Assembly (NCBI GenBank): GCA_049664225.1 | Contig: JBATEX010000006.1 | Location: 53,934-117,933 of the forward strand | DNA: 64,000 bases | DNA from: JAUVRX01 sp049664225 | Lineage (GTDB): Bacteria > Acidobacteriota > Thermoanaerobaculia > Multivoradales > JAHEKO01 | Reading direction: 5' to 3' | Shown here: positions 45,293 to 54,704 of the stretch, piece after piece | How the letters are laid out: the number at the start of each line of letters is the position of its first letter | How positions within the stretch are numbered: position 1 is the first letter of the stretch | The notes under the pieces: generated by a model | Told to the model about the DNA's origin: nothing | What the model saw: the letters and a program-made list of their open reading frames with translations, nothing else | Databases searched by the model: none | Translations under genes and position numbers: made by a program

Positions 45293-46068
45293 CTCTTCTC
45301 CTGGGCTTCGTAGCAGCCCCGTCGTTGGCGGAGTGGCAAGAGGCTCCGACTCTGGATTCACTCGTTGGTGAGAGGCTGGATTTCAAGCTCAAATGGGGCA
45401 TCGTCACTGCAGCGCGAGCGCGACTCGAAGTGCTCCGCAGAGCCGATGGCGCAATTGTCGTGCGGGCCAGTGCCCGGACCGTACCCTTTCTGGATTCGAT
45501 CTACCCGGTTCGCGAGTCAGTGGAGTCGGCCCTGTCACCACCCGACATGCGGGTACAGCGGTATTTCAAGAGCGGCAAAGAGGGACGGGGCCCCGCGGGC
45601 GAGGACGAAATTCTGTTCGATTGGGATCAGGGAACTGCGGTACTTACCCGAGACGGCGAATCTCGAGAGGCGATCGAGGTGCCTGAAGGGGTACAGGACC
45701 CGATCTCCAGCTTCTACGCATATCGTGCCGCCGAGGTGGAGGACTATGGTCCTGTCGTGCTGGACGTCACCGATGGCAAGAAGGTGGTAGCCGGCCAGGT
45801 CCGGGTGGTAGGGCGTGAGAGGATCAAGGTGCCGGCTGGCACTTTCGACGCGGTAGTCATCGAGCCCCAGATCGAAGGCGTCGGCGGAATCTTCAAGAAG
45901 AGCCCCAAGGCCAGCATTCGGATCTGGCTGACCGACGACGAGTGGCGGACCCCGCTGAAGCTCAGAAGCAAGGTGGCCGTGGGGCACTTCACCGCGGTGC
46001 TCACTGAGATGAGCCGCAACTCGGCCCGCGGTGCCTGGGAAGATAGCATTCCCCTCGCCAACGAATAG
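45265..46068 (+). CDS. DUF3108 domain-containing exported protein
   Basis: 267 aa overlapping the previous gene by 28 bases. Signal peptide (1-22, cleavage near SLA-E). 'GERLDFKLKWGIVTAARARLEV', '...SIYPVRESVESALSPPDMR' and 'VPAGTFDAVVIEP' are the DUF3108 landmarks; the C-terminal 'IRIWLTDDEWRTPLKL' is the family's last strand pair. A periplasmic or outer-membrane-facing beta protein of unknown function. Overlap suggests a shared task with the membrane protein. Confidence 0.85.
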   Translation: MVRTSYLLVALLLGFVAAPSLAEWQEAPTLDSLVGERLDFKLKWGIVTAARARLEVLRRADGAIVVRASARTVPFLDSIYPVRESVESALSPPDMRVQRYFKSGKEGRGPAGEDEILFDWDQGTAVLTRDGESREAIEVPEGVQDPISSFYAYRAAEVEDYGPVVLDVTDGKKVVAGQVRVVGRERIKVPAGTFDAVVIEPQIEGVGGIFKKSPKASIRIWLTDDEWRTPLKLRSKVAVGHFTAVLTEMSRNSARGAWEDSIPLANE

Positions 46069-46476
46069 GCAGGTACGTTCGCCCTCCCTCCCACCCGTCC
46101 TGGGGTTGAGGCGCTCGACGAATTCGTCGAGCGGTCCTTGAGGGCTTGGGGGGTGAGGCGCTCGGCGACTTCGCCGACCGGCCTTTGAGACAGTGAGGGA
46201 AAGGACCGTCGGTGGCCTTGTACCGTCTTCGCCTCTCGGAACGACAGGGAGGTACCAGGACTCCCGTGGGAGAGTCACTCCCCCTGAGCCCCTAAGCCCC
46301 TAAGCCCCTACGCCCCTACGCCCCTATTGTCTCCATCGGTACCAGAGGTTCGTTCGGGTGGCTCGCCCGAATGTAGGGGAGGGGCTTGACCCCTTCCGCG
46401 GGAGCCCGCAAGGGGCTCCCCTATAAAGCCGCCGCCGTTTCCCTGCGGACCACCCGGACGCCTCAACCCCCTGAGG
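46069..46476. repeat. Intergenic repeat region 7
   Basis: Two plus-oriented A units follow the DUF3108 stop (46101-46190); the first carries a 22-bp perfect palindrome at 46111-46132. A pure 8-bp tandem tract (AAGCCCCT/ACGCCCCT) is at 46286-46328. A C-type element of about 120 bp (46345-46464) has ends AGAGGTTCGTTCGGGTGG and CCACCCGGACGCCTC and contains 'GTAGGGGAGGGG' facing 'CTCCCCTA'. The end merges into GCCTCAACCCC, a remnant of a minus-oriented A unit. Confidence 0.8.
46286..46328. repeat. 8-bp tandem repeat tract
   Basis: Five copies of AAGCCCCT/ACGCCCCT. The same unit on the other strand (AGGGGCGT) appears at 22160-22190, 35760-35790 and 38440-38467, always inside the repeat regions. 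Confidence 0.75.
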
Positions 46477-47841
46477 CTAGCCAGAATTCTCTTCGCTGGC
46501 TAGCTGAAATCTCGCCTTGTTTGCGGCACGCAGAATGGGGTCCCAGACCGGTGCAAAGGGTGGCGCGTAGGTCAGGTCCAGATCGCCGATCTGCTCGATA
46601 CTCATGCCGGTGCTCAAAGCCACGGCCAGGACGTCGGCTCTCTTTCCGGCACAGGGATCTCTGCCGACTAGCCAGGCTCCTAGCAGTTTGTGGTTGTCAC
46701 TGCGAAAAACGAGCTTTACCCAGAGCGGCTCGTGGCCCGGGTAATAGTGCGCCTTGCTGGGTGCCTTGGTTGTGACCGTTTTGAAGGGGATCCCTGCTCT
46801 TTCGGCGGTCGCCTCGTCGATTCCGGTGCGCGCGATGGTCAGGTCGAAGAGGCGAGTTACCGCGCTGCCTACGACCCCAGGGAATCTCTCCTGTCCACCG
46901 GCCATGTTGGCTCCCGCGACGCGGCCCTGACGATTGGCCGTCAGTGCCAGCGGAATGTAGACCGGTCTGCCGAGGACGAGATGATTCGCTTCGGCGCAGT
47001 CGCCAGCGGCGAAGACGTCTTCAATGTCGGTTCGTTGACCTACATCGACATGAATGGCGCCGAAGCTTCCCAGCGCGATTCCGGCTTTGGCGGCAAGTGC
47101 CGAATTGGGTCGAACCCCGAGGGAGACGACGGCCAGATCTGCAGGCAGGCCTCCTCCATCGGTCTGAACAGTGGTCAACCGACCCTCGGTGCCTTGAAAC
47201 CCTTCGACCGAAGTTTCGAGCAAGATACGAATACCGTGGTGCTCGGCTTCGTCCAGAACCATCTGGGTTAGCGTGTCCTCGGCACCCCCCATCACTCCTG
47301 CCAGCTTCTCGACGGCGGTGACCTCCAGGCCTCTGCGCGCCAGCGCCTCCGCCATCTCCAGGCCGACGTAGCCGGCCCCTACCACAACAGCTCGCTTGGG
47401 CTCCTCGCTCAACAAGCGCTCGAGATGCTCGGCATCCTCCAGATTGCGAACCGCGGTTACTCCGGCGAGATCGACACCCGGCCAATCCGGCACGATCGGA
47501 CTCGCACCGGTAGCGATAAGCAAGCGGTCATAGGGCAGGGATTCCGAAGAACCGGTGTCGGTGCGAGCGGTGACCTTCCTATCCCGCGTGTCGATGGAGG
47601 TCGCCTCCCAACCCATTCGGACATCGATGCCCCGTTTGCTGCGGAACTCGTCCGGAGTAACGACGACGAGGTCATCGAAGTCCGCGACATCTCCGGCCAG
47701 ATAGTACGGAATGCCACAGGCGGCGTAGGAGGTGAAGCGCCCCTTCTCCAGCACCGTGACTTGCCAGTCTTTTCTGCGGCGTTTGACCTGTGAGGCCGCG
47801 CTCATGCCCGCGGCGTCTCCTCCGATGACTACGATCTTCAT
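46477..47841 (-). CDS. FAD-dependent CoA-disulfide reductase-like oxidoreductase
   Basis: 454 aa from the ATG at 47841 behind GAGGAG. FAD loop 'VVIGGDAAGMSAASQ', the redox Cys in SYAACGIPYYL (C about 44), NAD loop 'VVVGAGYVGLEMAEAL', FAD-ribityl 'DVFAAGDCAE', and a CoADR-like dimerisation domain with Tyr in 'YYPGHEPLWVKL'. The single Cys is typical of CoA-disulfide reductase, NADH oxidase and persulfide reductase. No rhodanese domain is fused. It is the last gene of the redox/efflux unit. Confidence 0.88.
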   Translation of the reverse strand: MKIVVIGGDAAGMSAASQVKRRRKDWQVTVLEKGRFTSYAACGIPYYLAGDVADFDDLVVVTPDEFRSKRGIDVRMGWEATSIDTRDRKVTARTDTGSSESLPYDRLLIATGASPIVPDWPGVDLAGVTAVRNLEDAEHLERLLSEEPKRAVVVGAGYVGLEMAEALARRGLEVTAVEKLAGVMGGAEDTLTQMVLDEAEHHGIRILLETSVEGFQGTEGRLTTVQTDGGGLPADLAVVSLGVRPNSALAAKAGIALGSFGAIHVDVGQRTDIEDVFAAGDCAEANHLVLGRPVYIPLALTANRQGRVAGANMAGGQERFPGVVGSAVTRLFDLTIARTGIDEATAERAGIPFKTVTTKAPSKAHYYPGHEPLWVKLVFRSDNHKLLGAWLVGRDPCAGKRADVLAVALSTGMSIEQIGDLDLTYAPPFAPVWDPILRAANKARFQLASEENSG

Positions 47842-47939
47842 GCGTCGATTCTCCTCTGCGAACGAGGTGTGAGGATCACGTAGAGCCACGATGTCGAAAC
47901 CCGATGTCGAGACAGGTCGACGACAGGCCTGTCGGGAGT

Positions 47940-48224
47940 CTACCGGAGTACGTCCACGTCCCAAGACATCATCCGCAGCTCTTCGCCACAGGTGGCGCAG
48001 AACCGGTCCACACCCTCGCGGAGCCCTTGCAAGGCTTCGTCGTCGAGGATCGTGAAGACCACCGCGGAGGTCTTGGGAAAGGCGCTGGAACCGAGACGCG
48101 GTCCCGTGAGACCCATCCCGGCGGCATGGGAGATTTCCGTGTAGCCGACAACGCCCGAGCGGTTCAGGAAGACCTCCAGCTCCTCCCGCTTCGACTGATC
48201 GATGATGATCATCAGCATTTTCAT
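47940..48224 (-). CDS. PII-like small regulator (DUF3240-type)
   Basis: 94 aa. 'MKMLMIIIDQSKREELEVFL' then 'VVGYTEISHAAGMGLTGPRL' and 'TSAVVFTILDDEAL' have the beta-alpha-beta arrangement of the PII superfamily, in which short members lacking the T-loop Tyr accompany transporters. C-terminal CATCGEEL holds two Cys. Likely binds a small ligand or metal and modulates the nearby RND pump. It lies between DUF2892 and CoA-disulfide reductase genes; a ribosome site GGAG precedes the ATG. Confidence 0.65.
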   Translation of the reverse strand: MKMLMIIIDQSKREELEVFLNRSGVVGYTEISHAAGMGLTGPRLGSSAFPKTSAVVFTILDDEALQGLREGVDRFCATCGEELRMMSWDVDVLR

Positions 48225-48297
48225 GAAGATTTCTCCAATTCTGTTGAGGGTGCCGTCCCCTGTCTTCGATGGCCAGTGGCCCCGAGGCCTGGGCTCT

Positions 48298-48486
48298 TCA
48301 ATCGGGCACGCCCATCGCGCGAAGCGCGGAGATCATCGGGCATTTCTTCGTGAAGGCCGACTGCAAGAGGTTGAGACCGACGAAGACCGTAAAGAGAAGA
48401 AAGCCTGGGTGGACCCAGTAGCCGAGTGCCACCGATAAGACAATAAGGAACCCGGCGATGGCTCTCAGGTAGTCATTGACTGTCAT
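48298..48486 (-). CDS. DUF2892 small membrane protein (YgaP-like)
   Basis: 62 aa. Two hydrophobic helices (12-27 and 29-42) then 'SAFTKKCPMISAL', a Cys-Pro motif conserved in the membrane tail of the sulfurtransferase YgaP. AAGGAG precedes the ATG. It probably sits in the inner membrane and binds or passes sulfur/thiocyanate-like groups; the role is an inference. It is between the RND pump and the PII-like gene. Confidence 0.82.
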   Translation of the reverse strand: MTVNDYLRAIAGFLIVLSVALGYWVHPGFLLFTVFVGLNLLQSAFTKKCPMISALRAMGVPD

Positions 48487-48511
48487 GATTCGTCTCCTTG
48501 GCTATTTGGGC

Positions 48512-51500
48512 CTATAGGTCCTGGGGTACGACTTTCTCCAGGCCCACCGTCTTCAGATACATGTAGTACAGCAGCGGTATGACCATCAGGGTCAGGGCGG
48601 TAGAGACGACGACCCCCGAGATGAGGGCCACAGCCAGGCCCTGGAAGATGGGATCGAGCAGGATGACAAGCCCACCGACGACCAGTGCCGCGGCGGTGAG
48701 GAAGATGGGCCTGAAGCGAACCACCCCCGCCTTGATGACAGCGGTCTCGAGCTTCTCCCCAGCCGCCAGTTCCAGATTGATGAAGTCCACCAGCAGGATC
48801 GAATTGCGCACGATGATGCCAGCCAGAGCGATGAATCCGATCATGGAGGTGGCGGTGAAGAAGACTCCTCCGATGGCGTGGGCTGGGAGGATTCCGATCA
48901 GTGTCAGGGGGATAGGCGCCATGATGATCAGCGGCGTGATGAAGGAGCGGAACCAGCCCACCACCAGAACATAGATGAGGACCAGCACGACGGCGAAGGC
49001 GACTCCCATGTCGCGAAACACCTCGTAGGTGATCTGCCACTCACCGTCCCATTTCATGGCGTAGCCGGTGGTGTCGTCCGGCATGCTCGACGAGAGAATC
49101 TCGAGCGGCTCGCCGGTCGACGGATCTTGCAATGCCTCGACACGGTCTTGCATGTCGAGAATGCCGTAGATCGGCGATTCCTCGTTCCCCGCCACCTCGC
49201 CGATGACATACGTCAACGGCTGCAGGTTCTTGTGGTAGATGAAGCGCTCGCGGGAAGTCGGGCGCACCTTGACCAGCTCGCCGAGCGGCACCATGCGGCC
49301 CTCCGAGCCGTGGACGGATATCCCGAGCAGGCCGTCGATGCTGGAGCGCTGCGAGCGATCGAGCCGTAGGACCAGGGGCACCGACTCGCGGGCCGTCTCG
49401 TCACGCAGCAGGCCGACCTCGGCACCCTCGAGGGCGACGCGCAAAGTGCGCACGACGGCCTCGGGGGTCGTACCGGCCCGAACGGTCTTCTCACGATCGA
49501 CCTCGAACTCGACCTGAGGTCCAGGATTCTCAACCCACCAGTCGACGTCCACGATGCCCGGTGTCGTATCGAAGATGTCGCGCACCTTCTGCGCAAGCTC
49601 GAGGCGGTGCTCGAGATCGGGTCCGTAGATCTCAGCCACCATGGTGGAGAGCACTGGTGGCCCTGGTGGAACTTCTGTGACTTTGACGTTGGCCTCGGTG
49701 CCTTCGACGATCGGGGCCAGCAGGTCTCGCAGCTCCTTGGCGAAGGGATGGCTGGCGCGATCTCGATGATGCTTGGGCAAGAGATTGATCTGCAGGTCCG
49801 CAACTAGAGGCCCGCTACGCAGGAAGTAGTGGCGCACGAGTCCGTTGAAGTTGAACGGTGCCGAAGTTCCGACGTAGATCTGAACGTCTGTGACCTCCGG
49901 CAGCGTGCGGACCGTGTCGGCGAGGCTGCGAGCGATGCCGGCGGTCTCTTCGAGAGTGCTGCCCTCAGGCATGTCGATGACGACCTGTAGCTCGCTCTTG
50001 TTGTCGAAGGGAAGCATCTTGACCTTGACGACTCGTGTCACCACCAGTCCCATCGACAGCAAGAGCGCGACCGCCACTGCAGCCAAGAGGGTCCAGCGTC
50101 GCCAGGCCTTGGCGAGTAGCGGACGGAACAACCGCTCGTAGAGCTTCAACAATCGTGTTTCGGAAGCGGTCTCCGCGTCGTGCTCGGCCGGTCCCTCGGC
50201 CAGTTTTTCGGCCGTCCGGCGAAAGAGCTTGAAAGTCAGCCAAGGAGAAACGACGAAGGCGACGATCAAGGAGAAGAGCATGGCCGCCGATGCGTTGATG
50301 GGAATCGGCCGCATGTACGGCCCCATCAGTCCCGATACGAAAGCCAGCGGCAGCAGAGCGCCGATGACCGTGAAGGTGGCCAGAATGGTTGGATTGCCGA
50401 CCTCGTCCGTGGCGTAGACCGTCGCGTGCCGTGGATTGGTCCAGCCCAGCAGGTAGTGCCGATGGATGTTCTCCACGACCACGATCGCGTCGTCCACAAG
50501 GATGCCGATGGCGAAGATCAGGGCGAACAGCGTGACTCGATTCAAGGTGTAGCCGAACAGGTAAGAGGCGGCTAGAGTCAGCGCCAATGTGGTCGGCACT
50601 GCGACGAGGACGACGATCGCTTCGCGTCGGCCCAGGGCTAGAGCCATCAGGCCGACGACGGAAAGGGTCGCTATCCAGAGGTGTTTCATGAGCTCGGAGG
50701 ATTTCTCACCCGCGGTATAGCCATAGTCCCGAGTCTTGGTGACGTGCACGTTGTCGGGAATCACCGGCCCCTTGAAAGCCTCCAGGCGCTTCTCGAGATC
50801 GGTAACCAGATCAACGGCGTTGGTGCCGGGCTTCTTGGCGACGGCGACGGTGACGGCCGGAGCATCGAGGCCCGGCGGCAGGTCCTTCTCACCGCCTGCG
50901 GCGCCGGCCATCATCCACACATAGTCGGCGGGCTCGTCCGGCCCGTCGATGACCGTGGCCACATCGCGAAGGTAGACAGGATTGCCGCCATAGATACCGA
51001 GAACGGCGTTCTCGACCTCCGTCGCGGTGCGAAAAAAGCTGCCGACTTCGACTACGGTCTCGGTGTCCGCGCTGGCGAACGAGCCAGCCGGCAGTCGCCA
51101 GTTCAGCCCGGCCAGGGCCTGGTAGGCCTGCAAGAGGGAGACGTTATGGGATGCGAGCCGCTCGCGGTCGAACCGCACCTGCACCGCCCGCCTCTGACCG
51201 CCCAGGATCGAGACCTGGGCCACCCTGGGATGGCGAGTCAACTCGGTCTTGAGCTCCTGGGCAACCTGCCGCAGCTGCATGGCTGTAGCGTCATTCGACC
51301 AAAGAGTGAAGGCCACCACCGGTACATCGTCGATGCTGCGGGGCGCAACGACCGGCGGTACGGTGTCTTCGGGAAGCGTCGCTGCGATCTCTGCTACCTT
51401 GGAGTGAACTCTCACCACAGCCTGGTCGGGATCGGTGCCGACGAGGAATCGGACGATGATCATGCCGCCCGAGGGCTGGGTGATCGAGTACACGTACTCG

Positions 51501-51826
51501 ACATTGTCGATCTCGTAGATGGCCTTTTCGAGTGGCGAGATGACCCGACGCTCGACCTCCTGGGCCGATGCGCCGGGCAAGCCGACGAACACGTCGATCA
51601 TCGGCACCTTGATCTGGGGCTCCTCTTCCCGCGGTGTGACCATGACGGCGAAAGCACCGACCAGGAGCGAGGCCACCACCAGCAGCGGCGTCAGCTTCGA
51701 CTCCAGGAAGGCCTGTGCGATGCGGCCGGAGAACCCGATCGGTCGGCGAGTCTGCTTGAGCCGTAGCGCCTCACGGCGAGCTGCCTCGCTACCGTTCGAC
51801 GGCGGTGTCTTGTTCTCGGCTTCCAT
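48512..51826 (-). CDS. RND efflux pump, inner-membrane subunit (HAE type)
   Basis: 1104 aa from the ATG at 51826, overlapping the adaptor stop (TGATG). Twelve helices and two large periplasmic loops, as in AcrB/CusA. TM4 carries 'ILVDDAIVVVENIHR' with the paired Asp of the proton relay; this form is that of hydrophobe/amphiphile exporters, not of heavy-metal exporters (VDGAVVMVE). 'PGASAQEVERRVISPLEKAI' is the pore-domain start. Assembled with the adaptor and TolC encoded upstream. The substrate is unknown; association with sulfur and thiol genes hints at a redox-linked compound. Confidence 0.93.
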   Translation of the reverse strand: MEAENKTPPSNGSEAARREALRLKQTRRPIGFSGRIAQAFLESKLTPLLVVASLLVGAFAVMVTPREEEPQIKVPMIDVFVGLPGASAQEVERRVISPLEKAIYEIDNVEYVYSITQPSGGMIIVRFLVGTDPDQAVVRVHSKVAEIAATLPEDTVPPVVAPRSIDDVPVVAFTLWSNDATAMQLRQVAQELKTELTRHPRVAQVSILGGQRRAVQVRFDRERLASHNVSLLQAYQALAGLNWRLPAGSFASADTETVVEVGSFFRTATEVENAVLGIYGGNPVYLRDVATVIDGPDEPADYVWMMAGAAGGEKDLPPGLDAPAVTVAVAKKPGTNAVDLVTDLEKRLEAFKGPVIPDNVHVTKTRDYGYTAGEKSSELMKHLWIATLSVVGLMALALGRREAIVVLVAVPTTLALTLAASYLFGYTLNRVTLFALIFAIGILVDDAIVVVENIHRHYLLGWTNPRHATVYATDEVGNPTILATFTVIGALLPLAFVSGLMGPYMRPIPINASAAMLFSLIVAFVVSPWLTFKLFRRTAEKLAEGPAEHDAETASETRLLKLYERLFRPLLAKAWRRWTLLAAVAVALLLSMGLVVTRVVKVKMLPFDNKSELQVVIDMPEGSTLEETAGIARSLADTVRTLPEVTDVQIYVGTSAPFNFNGLVRHYFLRSGPLVADLQINLLPKHHRDRASHPFAKELRDLLAPIVEGTEANVKVTEVPPGPPVLSTMVAEIYGPDLEHRLELAQKVRDIFDTTPGIVDVDWWVENPGPQVEFEVDREKTVRAGTTPEAVVRTLRVALEGAEVGLLRDETARESVPLVLRLDRSQRSSIDGLLGISVHGSEGRMVPLGELVKVRPTSRERFIYHKNLQPLTYVIGEVAGNEESPIYGILDMQDRVEALQDPSTGEPLEILSSSMPDDTTGYAMKWDGEWQITYEVFRDMGVAFAVVLVLIYVLVVGWFRSFITPLIIMAPIPLTLIGILPAHAIGGVFFTATSMIGFIALAGIIVRNSILLVDFINLELAAGEKLETAVIKAGVVRFRPIFLTAAALVVGGLVILLDPIFQGLAVALISGVVVSTALTLMVIPLLYYMYLKTVGLEKVVPQDL

Positions 51827-52917
51827 CACGAAACCTCCACGCGGGTGCCAGTCGAAGGGGGTGCTGCCAGGTCCAAAAGGACGCTCTCGCCGCCGGTCAG
51901 GCCGGAGAGGATCTCGACACGACCTTCGGGAAGTGTCCGTCCTACTGTGACCACACGGGTGCTGGCAAAGCCGTCGACCGTGCGCACGACAACCATCTGA
52001 ATCCCTCCCCGGCGCAGGACGGCTGCCTCGGGGACGGCGATCAGCGTCTGCTCATCGGTCGGGATGAAGGCACGGCCAGTGGCCCCGCTGGACAGCTCGG
52101 GTGCGTCGAGGGCCAGCTTGACCTGAAACGAGTGACTGGCCGAGTCGGCGCCAGGCGGAATCTCCACCACACTGCCGGTCATCTCGGTCAGGTCGGACCG
52201 GGAGTCGATGCCGACCCGCAGCTCGTCGCCGTAGGCCAGCTTGGCGCGAGCCATCAGGCTTTCTGGGATCGATATGACGAGTCGTCGCCCTGCCTTGGAT
52301 TCGATGACCAGAAGGGGACGGCCAGGCGCGGCCAGATCACCGACCTCGACCATCTTGCGAGCGACCCTGCCGGAGAAGGGGGCGACGACTCGGGAGTCGC
52401 CGGCGACCGAAGAGGCCGAGGACACGGCTCCCTGCGCCTGTTGGACGGCTGCCTTGGCCTGGTCGTACTGCATTCGAGCCATGTCCAACTCGAGCTCCGA
52501 AGCCGCGTTGCTTTCGGCCAACGCTTGAAAGCGCTCATAGTTCCTTTCGGCCAGTGCCAGGGCAGCTTCGGCCTGCCCCAGACCTCCCCTGGCCTGCGAG
52601 AGCTGCCCCTCGGAGGCCTGTGGATCGATCTCCAAAAGGAGTTGGCCTTTGCTGACCTCGTCTCCGGCCCTGACCCTTACGGTCGTCACCATGGCCATGA
52701 CCCTGACCGAAACGGCGGCGGTCTGTTCGGCCTCGACCGTGCCGAAGACCTCGACTTCCTGGGCCGCGTCGAGCCGCTCGGCCGTAGCGACGGAAGCGCT
52801 GATTGTGCTGTGAGTGGTCTCGGTCTCGATGTCGTGCGAGCCGCCGCAGGCGAGCCCCAGCAAGGCTGTCGAGATCAGCACCAGGCTAGTCAGTCGGAAT
52901 AGGTTCTTGGCTATCAT
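51826..52917 (-). CDS. RND periplasmic adaptor subunit (MFP), lipoprotein
   Basis: 363 aa. Lipobox LGLA-C at about residue 24, so lipid-anchored. 'VEVFGTVEAEQTAAVSVRVM' (barrel-sandwich), a coiled-coil hairpin (about 100-165, 'QLSQARGGLGQAEAALALAE'), 'DSRVVAPFSGRVARKMVEVG' (lipoyl half) and beta-barrel 'DELRVGIDSRSDL'. Bridges the RND pump and TolC. ATGA overlap with the tolC gene and TGATG overlap with the pump gene show a tightly coupled operon. Confidence 0.93.
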   Translation of the reverse strand: MIAKNLFRLTSLVLISTALLGLACGGSHDIETETTHSTISASVATAERLDAAQEVEVFGTVEAEQTAAVSVRVMAMVTTVRVRAGDEVSKGQLLLEIDPQASEGQLSQARGGLGQAEAALALAERNYERFQALAESNAASELELDMARMQYDQAKAAVQQAQGAVSSASSVAGDSRVVAPFSGRVARKMVEVGDLAAPGRPLLVIESKAGRRLVISIPESLMARAKLAYGDELRVGIDSRSDLTEMTGSVVEIPPGADSASHSFQVKLALDAPELSSGATGRAFIPTDEQTLIAVPEAAVLRRGGIQMVVVRTVDGFASTRVVTVGRTLPEGRVEILSGLTGGESVLLDLAAPPSTGTRVEVS

Positions 52918-54287
52918 GATTCTGTCCTCGAGGAGGTTGTGGTCGAAGGGGTCGGAATGACGCTCTCAGGCTGGCGGCCGGATCGGACGGCCAGCTCCAG
53001 AGTCGCCAGATAGGCTTCGGCCGCCGCCACCAGTTGTCGGGTCTCGGCTTCCTGTCGGGCCGTGGAGGCGTCGAGCAGATCGATCATCTTGACGACACCC
53101 TTCTTGAATCTCTCTTCGGTTATGCGCTCGGCCTCGGTGGCCGCTTGCTGGGCGGCCATCGCCGTGTCGTATCGCTGCCGGGCGCTGATCGCCGTTTCGT
53201 AGGCATCTTTGACACCGAGACGAATCCCGTCTTCAAACTGTTCGAGTTGTTGGCGTCCGGCTTCCAGGTCGGCTTCGGCGGCGGCCTTGGCGGCGCGATG
53301 CCGGTTGCCGGAGAAGATGTCGATACTCGCCATCGCGGCAACCGAGCCCGAATGGGCGCCGGTGCCGAAAAGGTTCTGGTCGTTGAAGTCGTACTTGGCC
53401 TGCAAGCCGATCTTGGGCAGCAGCGCTGAGCGCTGCACCCGGACTTCGAGCTCGGCGGCCGATAGCATGCGACGGGCCGCTTCCAGGTCGGCCCGCGTCT
53501 CGGCGGTCACCAACCACGGATCGATGCCCTCTGCGATCGGTTGCGGGTCAGGGAGCCTGCTCAGCTCCCAGGACGTCGATGGGTCGGCACCAAGACGAAA
53601 CGACAGATTGGCCTCGGCTACCTTGGCCTGGCCCTGGGCCTGTTGGAACAGGTCCTGGATTCGCGACCACTCCACTTCGGCCATCAGGAGCTCGGACCGC
53701 ACCAGCATTCCCTGGTCGACGTAGGCCCGGGCGATGTTGACATGGGCGTCGACGGTCTCGAGGGAACGCTCCAGCAAGACGAGATTCTCACGCACCTGGG
53801 CGAGGCGAATGTAGGCCTCGGCGGCGGCCAGGGCCGCACTGTCTGCCGCCCAGGAAGCCCTGATCTCGGCGGCTTCGGCGCCCAGCTTCGCCTGGTCGAT
53901 GCGCCCTGAGAGGCCGCCACCCATGTAGATGGGCAGCATGAGCTCGAAGCGGCTCGTGGCGTTCTCGAACCAGTCCGGGTTGTTGGGGTCGCTCATCACG
54001 AAGTCGTCGAACGAGAACGTCTTCTGATTGAGCTGCAGCGCGAAGACCTCAGCAGGTGTGTTGGTAGTCATCCAGATCTCCTGGAATCGCACCTGGGGCA
54101 TCCGATACCCCTTGGCCTGCTTGAGGCGGGCAGCACCCGCCTCGGCCTGCGCTTGAGCGGCCGTCACCTCGCGAGCCTGATTGCGAGCGGTGGACATGGC
54201 GTCGAGGAGGCTCAGCTCTGCCGCTTCGGCTGTGGCGAGGCACAGGGAGCCCAGCAACGCCATGCCCAGAACAAGGTTGCGCGTCAT
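52914..54287 (-). CDS. TolC-family outer-membrane efflux protein
   Basis: 457 aa. Signal peptide (1-22, cleavage near AEA-A), then the two OEP repeats of long helices ('DAMSTARNQAREVTAAQAQA', 'ALAAAEAYIRLAQVRENLVL' and 'EADLEAGRQQLEQFEDGIRL', 'YETAISARQRYDTAMAAQQA') with short barrel strands. Forms the trimeric exit duct. GGAGG precedes the ATG. It is the first transporter gene after trxA. Confidence 0.92.
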   Translation of the reverse strand: MTRNLVLGMALLGSLCLATAEAAELSLLDAMSTARNQAREVTAAQAQAEAGAARLKQAKGYRMPQVRFQEIWMTTNTPAEVFALQLNQKTFSFDDFVMSDPNNPDWFENATSRFELMLPIYMGGGLSGRIDQAKLGAEAAEIRASWAADSAALAAAEAYIRLAQVRENLVLLERSLETVDAHVNIARAYVDQGMLVRSELLMAEVEWSRIQDLFQQAQGQAKVAEANLSFRLGADPSTSWELSRLPDPQPIAEGIDPWLVTAETRADLEAARRMLSAAELEVRVQRSALLPKIGLQAKYDFNDQNLFGTGAHSGSVAAMASIDIFSGNRHRAAKAAAEADLEAGRQQLEQFEDGIRLGVKDAYETAISARQRYDTAMAAQQAATEAERITEERFKKGVVKMIDLLDASTARQEAETRQLVAAAEAYLATLELAVRSGRQPESVIPTPSTTTSSRTES

Positions 54288-54371
54288 GATCGATTTCCTC
54301 CGTGGCGCGGAAGAGAGTCGGGCTGTCGCAGCGATTCGTGCGACGCGCTCAACGACTCCTGACTGAATAGC

Positions 54372-54704
54372 TTAGTTCGTGAGGGTGGTGTCGATCCACT
54401 GCTTGAGATGGCCTTTGGGCAGGGCACCGACGACGCGATCCACTTCGGCTCCATCCTTGAAGAGCACCATCGTGGGGATACCCTGGACACCGAGGCGTTG
54501 CGCGTAGATGGGATTCTGATCGGTGTTGACCTTGGCGATCACGACTTTGTCACCAAGCTCGCCAGCCAACTCCTCCAGCACCGGTGCAATCATGCGGCAG
54601 GGCCCACACCAGGGAGCCCAGAAATCCACTAGGACCGGTACGTCGGATTTCACGACCGTTTCGTCGAACTGTTCGTCTGTAATCTGGAGAGGGGTCGTTG
54701 TCAT
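54372..54704 (-). CDS. trxA: Thioredoxin
   Basis: 110 aa, canonical Trx1 length. Redox site WCGPC in DFWAPWCGPCRM (29-40), cis-Pro in GIPTMVLFKDG, buried Asp in VLVDFW. Cytoplasmic (no signal). AAGGAG precedes the ATG. It heads the unit that contains the tripartite pump and a CoA-disulfide reductase, so it may deliver reducing power in a thiol/sulfur pathway in addition to general roles. Confidence 0.95.
   Translation of the reverse strand: MTTTPLQITDEQFDETVVKSDVPVLVDFWAPWCGPCRMIAPVLEELAGELGDKVVIAKVNTDQNPIYAQRLGVQGIPTMVLFKDGAEVDRVVGALPKGHLKQWIDTTLTN

Noticed and set aside
48512..51826. Heavy-metal (Czc/Cus) assignment for the RND pump
   Set aside because: TM4 reads VDDAIVVVEN, the hydrophobe-exporter form, and no metal-binding Met/His clusters stand out.
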